64,000 nucleotides of DNA, taken from NCBI GenBank assembly GCA_902800395.1, contig CADCEC010000001.1:62001-126000 (forward strand), given 5' to 3'. Shown piece after piece: positions 37,939 to 46,469 of the stretch. The position numbers were made by a program, and so were the translations under genes. The stretch comes from an uncultured Bacteroidota bacterium. GTDB taxonomy: Bacteria > Bacteroidota > Bacteroidia > Bacteroidales > P3. The first letter of the stretch is position 1. Each line of letters begins with the position of its first letter. Below the pieces are notes generated by a model. The model was not told where the DNA came from, did no database searches, and saw only the letters and a program-made list of their open reading frames with translations.

Positions 37939-40665
37939 TTAGTAAAGATTAGGTAGATTATTATAAATTTCTTTTATATCCGAGATCATCTTGTTCATCA
38001 AAGTTTTAATTGCCATACCATCGATTTTTCTATATCTATAGATGTAATGATTATCATAGCAACAGAATGGACCAGATTTCTCTATCTTGGTACCTTTGTA
38101 ATATAATATATCACGATTGGGATGCACCTCTGTTGCGCCGTAAAAATTAAGGAATTGTAGTGCCCCTTTATCATCGATTTCCCCTAATCTTTTAAAGCAT
38201 TTATTAAGTTGGTTGTATTTTTCTTCACCTTTAACGATATCATCTTTGAAAATGCCCAGTTGGTTAATGCCATGCCTATATTGATTGCCTTGAATTACAA
38301 TCTCATAGGTATTACTTTTTTCATTGCCAGGTCCTTCTCCATCACAAATCCAGGCTGCAATTTGCCCAACGCCTTGGTTTATAGCAATATTCAAATTGAC
38401 CACCCTTTTCCCTTCTTCTTTTATCTTTCTATTTGAGTATTTGTCGATAACTACAGCGGGAATCCCATTTTTCTTTAACTCATTCTTCAAATTTAGAGCG
38501 AACATTGAACACCGAAGTTTTATGTACAAGTCATGTAATCTTACCGATTTAAGGTCTTCGATTGATTTGGACTCAAACAAGGTTGACTCTTCGTTGTTTT
38601 TCGGGAGGATTATATCCTTCAGCTGTACCAGATGTTCTACGAAGTCGCAATAATCTTTAATATAATGTAAGTGTTTATCATTTTCACTTTTGTAATATTT
38701 CGAAATGCTCTCCTTGATCTCGTTATATCCAACTATTTCCCATGGCTTAACATTATCTTTGTCTGGAAAATCGTCAGAAAGTGTCAACAGGATAAACCTG
38801 CAGCATTTGGAATCCTTTGCCTTTTTTACATATTCCTCTAATTGCTCCTTGTATGGAATACTCTTAACCTTGTTCTCAATCACAAGATCATACACTTTTT
38901 TTCCCTCTTCCTTGTGAAAAATGCAAATGTCAAAATTCTCTATTTCTCTTCCAAATTCATATTCTTGATTGTGATTCAATGGATAGGGAAGATGAAATTC
39001 TTTTTTTACGTTTTCGTTTATTACATTTATTAATGCTTCTTGATTTACATTCCAAAGGTATTCTAAAAAATTACTATGAAATAATTCTTTGGATCCCAGC
39101 GACATGCTGAAAATTGGATTATTCTTTAATTTTGTGATAATTGTTTCCATTTTCAGTTTCTCCCACACTTTGACCATCGCCCAGGTGTCGAGTTCGCAGT
39201 AGCGGAGAAGGGCTTCGCGGCTGGCGGCAGCTTCGTTGGGCGACATGTCCTTGATGCGAGGGAAGATAGTCATGGCGTCGCCACCGTTCTGACAACGATC
39301 GTCGAGACTGTGGTAATCCAGTTCGGGGGCGCTGGGGAAGAGGGCGGGCAATACCTTTTTTATACTGAACGAGCCGTTCATAGCAGGCACATAGTAATTG
39401 CCCTCGCGGAACGGCACGAGCAAATCCTTCATATTGGCGTGGATGTTCATCAGGTGTCCAGCCAAGTCGGGGTAGGATTCTGCAAGGGACTTGATGACCA
39501 TTCTCTCAAAAGCCATGTTGTATGCCAGCGAGCAAACATCGCAGGGGATGTCGTCGCACAGCTGTTCGGCCAGCGCGCGACGCGGGTCGCTGCCGTCGCT
39601 GGGGGCGAGAAACTCGCGGTGCTCGAAGGGAGCGTCGGCACTCTTCTTGATATGCAGGGAGTACTGGAATGGCACCTGCTGGTAGGGATGCGTGCCGTCA
39701 TACTGTGGCACGGCATCCTGCATCGTCTCGAAGTCGAGGAAATAGAGCGGATAGGTCAGCCCGTCGAGGAAGCGACGGATGCCCTCGCGGTTGATATACT
39801 CCTTGTTCGCCAGGGTGCATTCTATCTGCATCTGCTGGATGGGCGTGAGTTTTTGTTCCCGCATGTCGGCCAGTGTGATACGTCCGGCGCGGTAGTTCTC
39901 CACCTTCTTGGAGAACCACATGCCGTAAAGGTCAAACACCGTAGGCTCCTCTGTCGGGATGCCGTGCTGTTGCATACAATGCTGGAGGAAGGCGCAACGG
40001 TAAGGCTTGTTGCAGTTGTCGGAGAGGTCCATGTCGGGTTCCTCCTTCTGCGACAGCAATTTCAGCACCGTAGGCACACAGAGTGGCACTTTCGCCAGCT
40101 CGTCCTGCACAGCCTCGCGCATGTCGTTGATGACGAACAACTGCTGGATATCCAGAGCCCCATGACGCACATAGTCGCTGTTGAGACACACGAGGTTGAT
40201 GCCCGTCACGTTGACGCCGCATTGTCGCAGGACCCATGTTTGATAGGCGATGTCGGGCAGGTATTTGTCCAGTTTCTCTTGGTTCCCGTTATCGTCCTTG
40301 GTGCCGGTGCTCTTCACCTCGTAGATGGCCCAGCCGTTGCCCTCGCGGCGCAACAGGTCGACGGCGCAGTAGCAGCCATCATGAGAGAAGGCCGCTTCGG
40401 CTATCACTGGCGTCCCATCGGCCATCAAATGGCGTGTTTTCTCAATCATGGCGGCAAGGTCGAGTGAGCCATCAGCTTTGTGCGTGGTAACGTCAACGGT
40501 GTTAGGGAACAGACGTTTGGCCAGTTCCCCCACCTCGGTGCCTTTTTCAAAACGCGCCTGTGCCGCAGGGTCTACCTCCGCAGCAACCTCCGGATGGTAG
40601 ACCCCAAGCCACAGGTTCTTCGGACACTGACAATAGGCAGTGTAGCGTGATTTAGAAATATTCAT
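37939..40665 (-). CDS. DUF2779 nuclease-exonuclease fused to a second PD-(D/E)XK nuclease
   Basis: The protein has 908 residues in three parts. (1) Residues 1-240: a Cas4/RecB-like PD-(D/E)XK domain with Asp103 and Glu116-x-Lys118 (AVDLL...YEVKST) and Cas4-like cysteines Cys14, Cys218, Cys224, Cys230 that could hold a 4Fe-4S cluster. (2) Residues 300-505: a DEDD 3'-5' exonuclease fold with FLDFET (Asp311, Glu313), AYNMAFER and YCELDTW. Parts 1 and 2 make up the DUF2779 family. (3) Residues 506-908, starting at an internal Met: another PD-(D/E)XK nuclease (FSMSLGSKELFHSNFLEYLW, then FDICI and VIENK, i.e. Asp579, Glu597, Lys599), similar to PDDEXK_4 proteins. Part 3 is strikingly AT-rich compared with parts 1-2. 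It is likely a DNA-processing or defence enzyme; its role is not established. Confidence 0.87.
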   Translation of the reverse strand: MNISKSRYTAYCQCPKNLWLGVYHPEVAAEVDPAAQARFEKGTEVGELAKRLFPNTVDVTTHKADGSLDLAAMIEKTRHLMADGTPVIAEAAFSHDGCYCAVDLLRREGNGWAIYEVKSTGTKDDNGNQEKLDKYLPDIAYQTWVLRQCGVNVTGINLVCLNSDYVRHGALDIQQLFVINDMREAVQDELAKVPLCVPTVLKLLSQKEEPDMDLSDNCNKPYRCAFLQHCMQQHGIPTEEPTVFDLYGMWFSKKVENYRAGRITLADMREQKLTPIQQMQIECTLANKEYINREGIRRFLDGLTYPLYFLDFETMQDAVPQYDGTHPYQQVPFQYSLHIKKSADAPFEHREFLAPSDGSDPRRALAEQLCDDIPCDVCSLAYNMAFERMVIKSLAESYPDLAGHLMNIHANMKDLLVPFREGNYYVPAMNGSFSIKKVLPALFPSAPELDYHSLDDRCQNGGDAMTIFPRIKDMSPNEAAASREALLRYCELDTWAMVKVWEKLKMETIITKLKNNPIFSMSLGSKELFHSNFLEYLWNVNQEALINVINENVKKEFHLPYPLNHNQEYEFGREIENFDICIFHKEEGKKVYDLVIENKVKSIPYKEQLEEYVKKAKDSKCCRFILLTLSDDFPDKDNVKPWEIVGYNEIKESISKYYKSENDKHLHYIKDYCDFVEHLVQLKDIILPKNNEESTLFESKSIEDLKSVRLHDLYIKLRCSMFALNLKNELKKNGIPAVVIDKYSNRKIKEEGKRVVNLNIAINQGVGQIAAWICDGEGPGNEKSNTYEIVIQGNQYRHGINQLGIFKDDIVKGEEKYNQLNKCFKRLGEIDDKGALQFLNFYGATEVHPNRDILYYKGTKIEKSGPFCCYDNHYIYRYRKIDGMAIKTLMNKMISDIKEIYNNLPNLY

Positions 40666-40687
40666 ATTATAGTGTTGTTATTTGCCG

Positions 40688-40695
40688 CAAATATA
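40688..40695 (-). promoter_or_regulatory. -7 box TATATTTG close to the nuclease-fusion gene
   Basis: Minus-strand TATATTTGC, 22 nt before the ATG at 40665. No TTTG -33. Confidence 0.5.
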
Positions 40696-40772
40696 AGATA
40701 TTTTTTCGACTAAAATGTTAAAAAATTGTTTTTTCTTCGAATCTCATACGTTATGGTTTCAAAAATCATGTG

Positions 40773-40804
40773 CAAAGTTACAAAAAAATATTAAATATTC
40801 CAAA
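40773..40804 (-). promoter_or_regulatory. Full promoter upstream of the nuclease fusion (TTTG, 20 nt, TAACTTTG)
   Basis: Minus-strand TTTG at 40801-40804 and TAACTTTG at 40773-40780 with a 20-nt spacer. With the box at 40688 this gives two possible starts for the fusion gene. The gap 40666-41214 otherwise holds very AT-rich sequence, a hairpin around 40985-41008 (arms ATTTTATGG and CCATAAAAT) and the htpG promoters. Confidence 0.6.
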
Positions 40805-41042
40805 TTAAAAACACAAAAAACTATCCTGTAGTTAATTATAGACACAACCATCACAATTATATATGCAATACCTGTCTCAATGGAACTACGAATTAAATGT
40901 TTGGACCCAAAGCAATGAACTTGCGACACGAAACGCGGAGGGTGTCATAATAAGGATCTATTGTAATCCAAAAAATTCATATAATTTTATGGATTATAAT
41001 CCCATAAAATATTATAATTTATTGGATTATGAAAAATATTTG

Positions 41043-41050
41043 TATCTTTG
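41043..41050 (+). promoter_or_regulatory. -7 box TATCTTTG of htpG
   Basis: TATCTTTGC, with a TTG 18 nt upstream, about 165 nt before htpG. It implies a leader of about 155 nt. Confidence 0.6.
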
Positions 41051-41118
41051 CATCATGTTTTAAAATTATCCAGCGTTTTGCATTTTCTGCGACTGCCATT
41101 TTGTCAGCCGTCTGCCAC

Positions 41119-41134
41119 TTGGCACGGATGTTGT
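41119..41134 (+). promoter_or_regulatory. Possible sigma-54 promoter of htpG
   Basis: TTGGCACGGATGTTGT matches the sigma-54 consensus TGGCACG-N4-TTGC except for the last base (GT instead of GC at -12). The GG and the G of the -12 element are correctly 10 nt apart. It lies 80 nt before htpG inside its leader. Confidence 0.4.
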
Positions 41135-41138
41135 CTTA

Positions 41139-41167
41139 TCTCTATCAGAACTATCAGAACAATCAGA
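41139..41167. repeat. CTATCAGAA nonamer repeat in the htpG leader
   Basis: Three 9-nt copies (CTATCAGAA, CTATCAGAA, CAATCAGAA) lie directly downstream of the sigma-54-like element. Confidence 0.9.
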
Positions 41168-41214
41168 ATTCTTTTAGTTCTTTTCGTTTTGATTGAAACA
41201 AAAAAATAGATATT

Positions 41215-43107
41215 ATGCAAGGCAAACTTAACGTACAGACCGAGAATATTTTTCCGGTCATCAAGAAGTTCCTCTATTCGGACCACGAGATTTTTCTGCG
41301 CGAGCTAATCAGCAACGCCGTCGACGCCACGCAGAAGCTTAAGACGCTGAGCACCCGCGGCGACTTCAAGGGCGAGCTCGGCGACCTCACCATCGACGTG
41401 AAGATTGACAGTAAGAAGAAGACCCTTACCGTCAGTGACCGCGGCATCGGCATGACTGCCGACGAGGTGGAGAAGTACATCAACCAGATAGCTTTCAGCG
41501 GCGTCACGGACTTCCTTGACAAGTACAAGGACAGTCACGAACCGCTGATAGGACATTTTGGCTTGGGCTTCTACAGCGCCTTCATGGTCAGCGACAAGGT
41601 GGAAATCTTTACCAAATCATGGAAGGAAGAGCCGGCACAGCACTGGAGCTGTGAAGGCAATCCAGAGTTCAGCATGGAGGAAGACAAGAAAGCCGATCGC
41701 GGCACCGATATCGTGCTGCATATCGCCGACGATTGCAAGGAGTTCCTTGAAGAGGGAACCATCCTGCAGCTACTGAAGAAGTACTGCCGCTTCATGCCAG
41801 TAGCCATCCGCTTCGGCGAGGAGACCGTCTGGGTCGACAGCGAGACCGAGTGCGACAAAGATGGCAAACCCAAACGCGTGGAAAAGAAACAGCCCCGCAT
41901 CATCAACGATCCCGAACCGGCATGGAAGAAGTCGCCCAGCAGCCTCACCGACGAGGATTACAAGAAGTTCTATCACGAGCTGTTCCCCATGAACTTCGAG
42001 GAACCGCTGTTCCAGATACACCTCAACGTCGACTACCCCTTCAACCTCACGGGCATCCTCTACTTCCCGAAGGTGCGCAAGACTATCGACCCCAACCGCA
42101 ACAAGATTCAGCTCTACTGCAACCAGGTCTTTGTTACCGACCAGGTGGAAGGCGTGGTGCCCGACTACCTGATGCTGCTGCACGGTGTGCTCGACAGCCC
42201 CGATATCCCGCTGAACGTCAGCCGCAGCTACCTGCAGAGCGACAGCAACGTGAAGAAGATTTCCCAGCATATCAGCAAGAAAGTGGCCGACAAACTGGAA
42301 GAGATGTCGAAAAAGAAAGAGGGAGAAGAGAAGAGTGCGTTGGAAGAGAAGTGGGATGATATTAAAATATTTGTCCAGTACGGCATGCTGACCGATGAGA
42401 AGTTCTGCGAACGCGCTATGAAGTTCTATCTTCTTAAGGGCGTGGACGGAACCTACTACAACCTCGACTCCTACCGTGAGAAAATCAAGGCCCTGCAGAC
42501 CGATATGGACAAGATCGTCTGTTACCTCTATGCCGCCAACGCCGAGGAGGAGCACGCCTATATTGAGAAGGCCAAGGAGAAGGGCTACGACGTGCTGCTC
42601 ATGGATTCACCGCTGGAGAGCCACTTCATCAACCTGCTGGAGCAGAAGATTGAGAAGAGCCGTTTCGTCCGTGTCGACAGCGATACCGTAGAGAAGCTTA
42701 TCCCCCACGACGATAGCATCCCCGAAAAACTCACGAAGGATGAAAAAGAGAAACTGCAGCCCATCATCGAGGGCGAGGTTGACAAGCAGAAGTTTACCGT
42801 ACAGTTGGAGAGCCTCGAGGAAAGCGACGCCCCCATGCAGGTGACGCAGAGCGAGTTCATGCGCCGCTACCGCGAGATGGCGCAGACCTCAGGTGGTGGC
42901 ATGGGCTTCTATGGAGAGCTGCCGGAGAGCTACAACTTGGTGGTCAACATCAACCACCCGCTCATCGGCCGTGTGCTCAACGAGACCGACACCGAGAAGC
43001 AGAAAGAACTCGTCCACCAGCTTACCGACTTGGCCCTGCTGGGCAACGGCTTGCTGAAAGGCGAAGCCCTCAGCCGCTTCTTGAAGCGTAGCGTTGAGAT
43101 GATTTGA
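41215..43107 (+). CDS. htpG: Chaperone HtpG (Hsp90)
   Basis: A 630-residue cytosolic Hsp90. The GHKL ATPase domain contains Glu30 and Asn34 (FLRELISNAVDA), DRGIGMTADEV and the lid/G-box GHFGLGFYSAFMVSD. The middle domain has the conserved client/ATPase Arg region (IPLNVSRSYLQSD) and the C-terminal dimerisation part ends LLKGEALSRFLKRSVEMI. Length is normal for HtpG. The leader carries a housekeeping -7 box and a possible sigma-54 site, so stress control is plausible. Confidence 0.97.
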   Translation: MQGKLNVQTENIFPVIKKFLYSDHEIFLRELISNAVDATQKLKTLSTRGDFKGELGDLTIDVKIDSKKKTLTVSDRGIGMTADEVEKYINQIAFSGVTDFLDKYKDSHEPLIGHFGLGFYSAFMVSDKVEIFTKSWKEEPAQHWSCEGNPEFSMEEDKKADRGTDIVLHIADDCKEFLEEGTILQLLKKYCRFMPVAIRFGEETVWVDSETECDKDGKPKRVEKKQPRIINDPEPAWKKSPSSLTDEDYKKFYHELFPMNFEEPLFQIHLNVDYPFNLTGILYFPKVRKTIDPNRNKIQLYCNQVFVTDQVEGVVPDYLMLLHGVLDSPDIPLNVSRSYLQSDSNVKKISQHISKKVADKLEEMSKKKEGEEKSALEEKWDDIKIFVQYGMLTDEKFCERAMKFYLLKGVDGTYYNLDSYREKIKALQTDMDKIVCYLYAANAEEEHAYIEKAKEKGYDVLLMDSPLESHFINLLEQKIEKSRFVRVDSDTVEKLIPHDDSIPEKLTKDEKEKLQPIIEGEVDKQKFTVQLESLEESDAPMQVTQSEFMRRYREMAQTSGGGMGFYGELPESYNLVVNINHPLIGRVLNETDTEKQKELVHQLTDLALLGNGLLKGEALSRFLKRSVEMI

Positions 43108-43130
43108 GAATTGACAATTATCAAAGAACA

Positions 43131-43167
43131 ATTCGGCTGTCGCAGGATATGAATGCGGCAGCCGAAT
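43131..43167. terminator. Hairpin between convergent htpG and lipoprotein genes
   Basis: 13-bp stem, arms ATTCGGCTGTCGC and GCGGCAGCCGAAT (one G-T pair), loop of 11 nt. It has no T-tract but sits where both transcripts should end. Confidence 0.6.
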
Positions 43168-43187
43168 CTAGTTGAAGGGTGTGGTGG

Positions 43188-43643
43188 TCAGAAATCACGA
43201 TCGAAAACGAGCGGTCCACTTCCCATGTCGATTGTCAGTTTATTTCCATTGACAACAAAAGAATAATTGCCTTCTTTTACCATGTTGCTCCGTGTGTCCA
43301 TATACCAATAATGTATGACGCCATCTGGGATGTCATAGTCGTATGTGCAGTCGACGAATAATTCATGGTTAAGTGAAGGCTGCAAGCAGGAAACGGTTTT
43401 TGTTTTGATAAGTCCTACATTATTTGTCTTGAAAACCAGATTGTAGTTTATTGAATAATCCACCATCATGTTCTCACCTTCGCTGTCTGTGGTAAGAATG
43501 CTGTCTGTGACAGAACAAACCCATGAGGTGGAAACGAGCGAGGAAGGCGTTCTCTCTAAAAGATTGGGGCCTTCGTATTTGTCACACGAAGCCATCAGAA
43601 ACAATGCCAATCCTGGCAGCAAGGTTTTCAGTATCTTTTTCAT
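43188..43643 (-). CDS. Lipoprotein of unknown function
   Basis: A 151-residue protein with signal peptide MKKILKTLLPGLALFLMASC (lipobox MASC). The mature part is mostly beta-strand (SINYNLVFKTNNVGLIKT, YDIPDGVIHYWYMDTRSN, NYSFVVNGNKLTIDMG) and resembles small lipocalin-like Bacteroidetes lipoproteins such as the one at 23215, though without a clear GxW start. It follows the TonB-linked barrel gene by 27 nt and is probably cotranscribed, so it may be a surface partner. Confidence 0.75.
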   Translation of the reverse strand: MKKILKTLLPGLALFLMASCDKYEGPNLLERTPSSLVSTSWVCSVTDSILTTDSEGENMMVDYSINYNLVFKTNNVGLIKTKTVSCLQPSLNHELFVDCTYDYDIPDGVIHYWYMDTRSNMVKEGNYSFVVNGNKLTIDMGSGPLVFDRDF

Positions 43644-43670
43644 ATACATATAATATTTATTGTTGTTTCT

Positions 43671-46373
43671 TTAGTTGAGTGAGTCACCTGTCTCGCTGTC
43701 GCCTTCCTTGGCATTGCGCTCGAGTTCAAGCTTGCCGAAACGGAGGGTGATACCGGCGGAGATGTAGCGGCTGTTGAGCATCTTGTTGGTGCTTTCGCTC
43801 AGATAGTAGGGGTTGGTGTTTTCGCTGCCGAACCCGTAGCGGGCGCCCCAGTTGAAGAGGTCTTGGATGTTGACGAAGACGGAGAGTTTTCTGTTGAAGA
43901 AATCGCTGCGGACACCGATATTGAACCAATAGCGCGCCTTCTGCTCACTCATGAGGCTGAGGGTGGGGGAGGAGTAGTTAAACGCCATGGTAATCTGGTA
44001 CTGGTCGAAGACCTTGGCCCAGGCGTTGACGCGCACACTCCATGACCATTTGTCGCGCTCGTCGACCTGATGGGTGGAGATGCCATTGTCATTGCGGTCG
44101 TATTCCATGCGGTAACCGTAGTCATAGACATTGGCGTAGAGTCGTACGTTGAAGAAACCACTGGGACGGTAGGTCATGTTGAGGCTTGCTCCATAGCGCC
44201 ACGAGGTTCCCATGTTGTAAGGTGTGGAGTAGGAGACGATACGGTCGAGGAACTCGTCCATCTTGGAATCGGTCAGCGAACTAATCTCGTTGGTGCTCCA
44301 GCGGCCGTAGCCTTCGATGCCGATATTGCCGAAGGTCTCAAAGTATTTCTGCCAGCCAGCCTCCATTGAGTGAGTGTAACCTGGTTTCAATCCGTCGCGA
44401 TTGCCAGTGCGGTAGCTATCCTCACCGTAGATTCGGAAGCGCGTCAAATCCTCCTCGCCGGGGTGGCTCATGCGCATGGAATAGTTGAGCTTGAAGTTGT
44501 GCATGTCCTCGGTGCGGTAGGTGAGGTGGATAGAGGGACGGAAACTGTGGGTGTAGAAGGAACTGTCGTCGGCGAAAGGACTGCCGTTGGGATAAAGTTG
44601 GTCGGAGGTGTAGTTATAATAGGTATGATTGAGAGCGTAACCGAGGCCAGTGCTGAGGGTGAAGCTTCCCCAGCGGTGGGTCCAGTTGACGTCGGCGCTG
44701 ACACTTTCCTCCTCTCCGTCGAAGTGGTAGGTGCGGAGGGTATCGATGAGGGTGCCGTCGTGGTCGTTATAGCGTTTATAGTCGTTGTCGGTGCGCTGTA
44801 TGTCGGCGCGTAGGCCGTAGCTGAGTTCTCCATCCTTGGAGTAGGGACGATTGTAGCGTGCATCAAGGCTGATGCCGTAGTTGAAGTTGCGTGTCATGAG
44901 GTAACGCTCCTCATCGAAAGGGATAGGATTGAGGGTGTAGAGGGTGTAGTTACGGTTATAGTACTCGTCGCTGGCATTGCGCGAGAAGCGCGAGTTGATG
45001 CTGGTGCGCAGATTGTGACCCTCGTTGTCGAACTTCTTGGTGTAGTCGACGCCGAAATGACCGAAGCCCGAGGGCGAAGTGGTGGTGTCGCCAATATTGT
45101 AGGCAATGGTGTCGAGAGGATTGAAATAGAACTGTTCGGTGTTGCGGTCGGAGTAACTCTTGTTGTAGTTGAGAAAGCCGCCACCATCGACGGAAATCTC
45201 ACTGGTAGAGTCGATTTCGTAGTTGATATTCAGGAAGATGTTTCCACTGTATCCGCGGTTGCCACTCTTCGAGGTGTCGGTCTGATAGAGGGTGGTGTCG
45301 TAGCCGTCGCCGGTGGCATTGTCTGTGCGACGCATCGACCATCCTTCGTTCTCGTTGTCACGGAAGGAGTAACGACCCGAGGCAAAGAGGTTGATGCTCA
45401 GCTTCTCCTTGGCCCACATGTAGCTAATCCAGGGGCTGACGAAGGGCTGGTTCGAGCCGTTGACGCCGAAACTGACGAACTGGTTGCTCTTGATGTGTGC
45501 CGAAGTGACGATGTTGATGACCGCTTCGGCGTCGGTGGCATACTTGGCAGAGGGATTGGTGATGGTCTCGATGCGGGCCAGTGCGTTGGCCGGCAGGGTC
45601 TGGAGGTAGGTTTTGAGGTTCTCCTCAGTGAGTTTTGAGGGCTTGTCGTTAATCCAAATCTCCACGCTGGAGACACCGCGCAGCGTCACGTTGCCCTCCA
45701 CGTCGACTTCCACACCTGGAGCGTTCTGCAGAGCATCCTCAGTGGTACCGGTCTGGATGGAGGGGTCTTCGCTGACGTTATAGATGAGTTTCTCACCGTC
45801 CATGGCATAGAGGGGCTTCTCAGCGGTGATTTCCACAGTGCTGAGGGTGGTGGCGCCGGGTTTTAGTCGGAAGGTTCCAAGTGCGGTGTTGTTCTCCACC
45901 CGGAAGGGTACCATACGGTTCTGGTAGCCGATGGCCGAGATGCGCAACAGGTAGGCTCCCTGAGGGACATCCTTGATTTCGAAGAGACCCTCGAAATCGG
46001 TGGCACCGCCTTTCACAAAGGAACTGTCGGCGGAGTCGAGGATGGCGACATTGACGAAGGCAAGGAATTCGCCGCTCACAGAGTCGCGCAGCGAACCGAC
46101 CACCTTGAAGGTGTCGCCTTCTTTCACTTTTTTCTTTTTCTTCACCTCGCTGGCTTTCTTATTGTCGGACTGGTTGTTCCAATCCTGGCCTGGCATGGGG
46201 GGACGACCCTTGGGACGTGTACCCGAAGGGGGGCGGCCGCCGGGAAATCCTCCCGGACCACCGGGTTGGGCTTCGACCAAGGGCGTGGCCATAAAGATCA
46301 TCATCAAGATGACGAAAGCTTTAAGAAACAATCTTTTTTTTTGTCGGCAGGAAGCCGGCGCTCCATTATCCAT
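43671..46373 (-). CDS. TonB-linked outer-membrane beta-barrel (OMP_b-brl_3 family)
   Basis: A 900-residue protein. A signal peptide (to about PLVEAQ) is followed by a Gly/Pro-rich segment and a Lys-rich stretch. A carboxypeptidase-like regulatory domain (GEFLAFVNVAILD ... GLFEIKDVPQGAYLLRISAIGY) comes next, then a plug-like domain (YNVSEDPSIQTGTTEDALQNAPGVEVDVEGNVTLRG) and a large 22-strand-type barrel ending FGKLELERN. The tail after the barrel is acidic. The family lacks a clear SusD partner here. The ATG at 46373 is used rather than a GTG 12 nt upstream. The first codons (GAPASCRQ) come from a small palindromic element. Confidence 0.9.
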   Translation of the reverse strand: MDNGAPASCRQKKRLFLKAFVILMMIFMATPLVEAQPGGPGGFPGGRPPSGTRPKGRPPMPGQDWNNQSDNKKASEVKKKKKVKEGDTFKVVGSLRDSVSGEFLAFVNVAILDSADSSFVKGGATDFEGLFEIKDVPQGAYLLRISAIGYQNRMVPFRVENNTALGTFRLKPGATTLSTVEITAEKPLYAMDGEKLIYNVSEDPSIQTGTTEDALQNAPGVEVDVEGNVTLRGVSSVEIWINDKPSKLTEENLKTYLQTLPANALARIETITNPSAKYATDAEAVINIVTSAHIKSNQFVSFGVNGSNQPFVSPWISYMWAKEKLSINLFASGRYSFRDNENEGWSMRRTDNATGDGYDTTLYQTDTSKSGNRGYSGNIFLNINYEIDSTSEISVDGGGFLNYNKSYSDRNTEQFYFNPLDTIAYNIGDTTTSPSGFGHFGVDYTKKFDNEGHNLRTSINSRFSRNASDEYYNRNYTLYTLNPIPFDEERYLMTRNFNYGISLDARYNRPYSKDGELSYGLRADIQRTDNDYKRYNDHDGTLIDTLRTYHFDGEEESVSADVNWTHRWGSFTLSTGLGYALNHTYYNYTSDQLYPNGSPFADDSSFYTHSFRPSIHLTYRTEDMHNFKLNYSMRMSHPGEEDLTRFRIYGEDSYRTGNRDGLKPGYTHSMEAGWQKYFETFGNIGIEGYGRWSTNEISSLTDSKMDEFLDRIVSYSTPYNMGTSWRYGASLNMTYRPSGFFNVRLYANVYDYGYRMEYDRNDNGISTHQVDERDKWSWSVRVNAWAKVFDQYQITMAFNYSSPTLSLMSEQKARYWFNIGVRSDFFNRKLSVFVNIQDLFNWGARYGFGSENTNPYYLSESTNKMLNSRYISAGITLRFGKLELERNAKEGDSETGDSLN

Positions 46374-46469
46374 AAATATGTACACTTTTTTAGCACGAAA
46401 AGATAATCATTAGTACCTATTAATACGAAAAACTTGCAACCCAATCAGAATTTTTTCTCAATTCTCCTC

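Noticed and set aside
40863-41063. 66-codon ORF upstream of htpG
   Set aside because: AT-rich, no start signal, overlaps the htpG -7 box and a hairpin; no recognisable protein.
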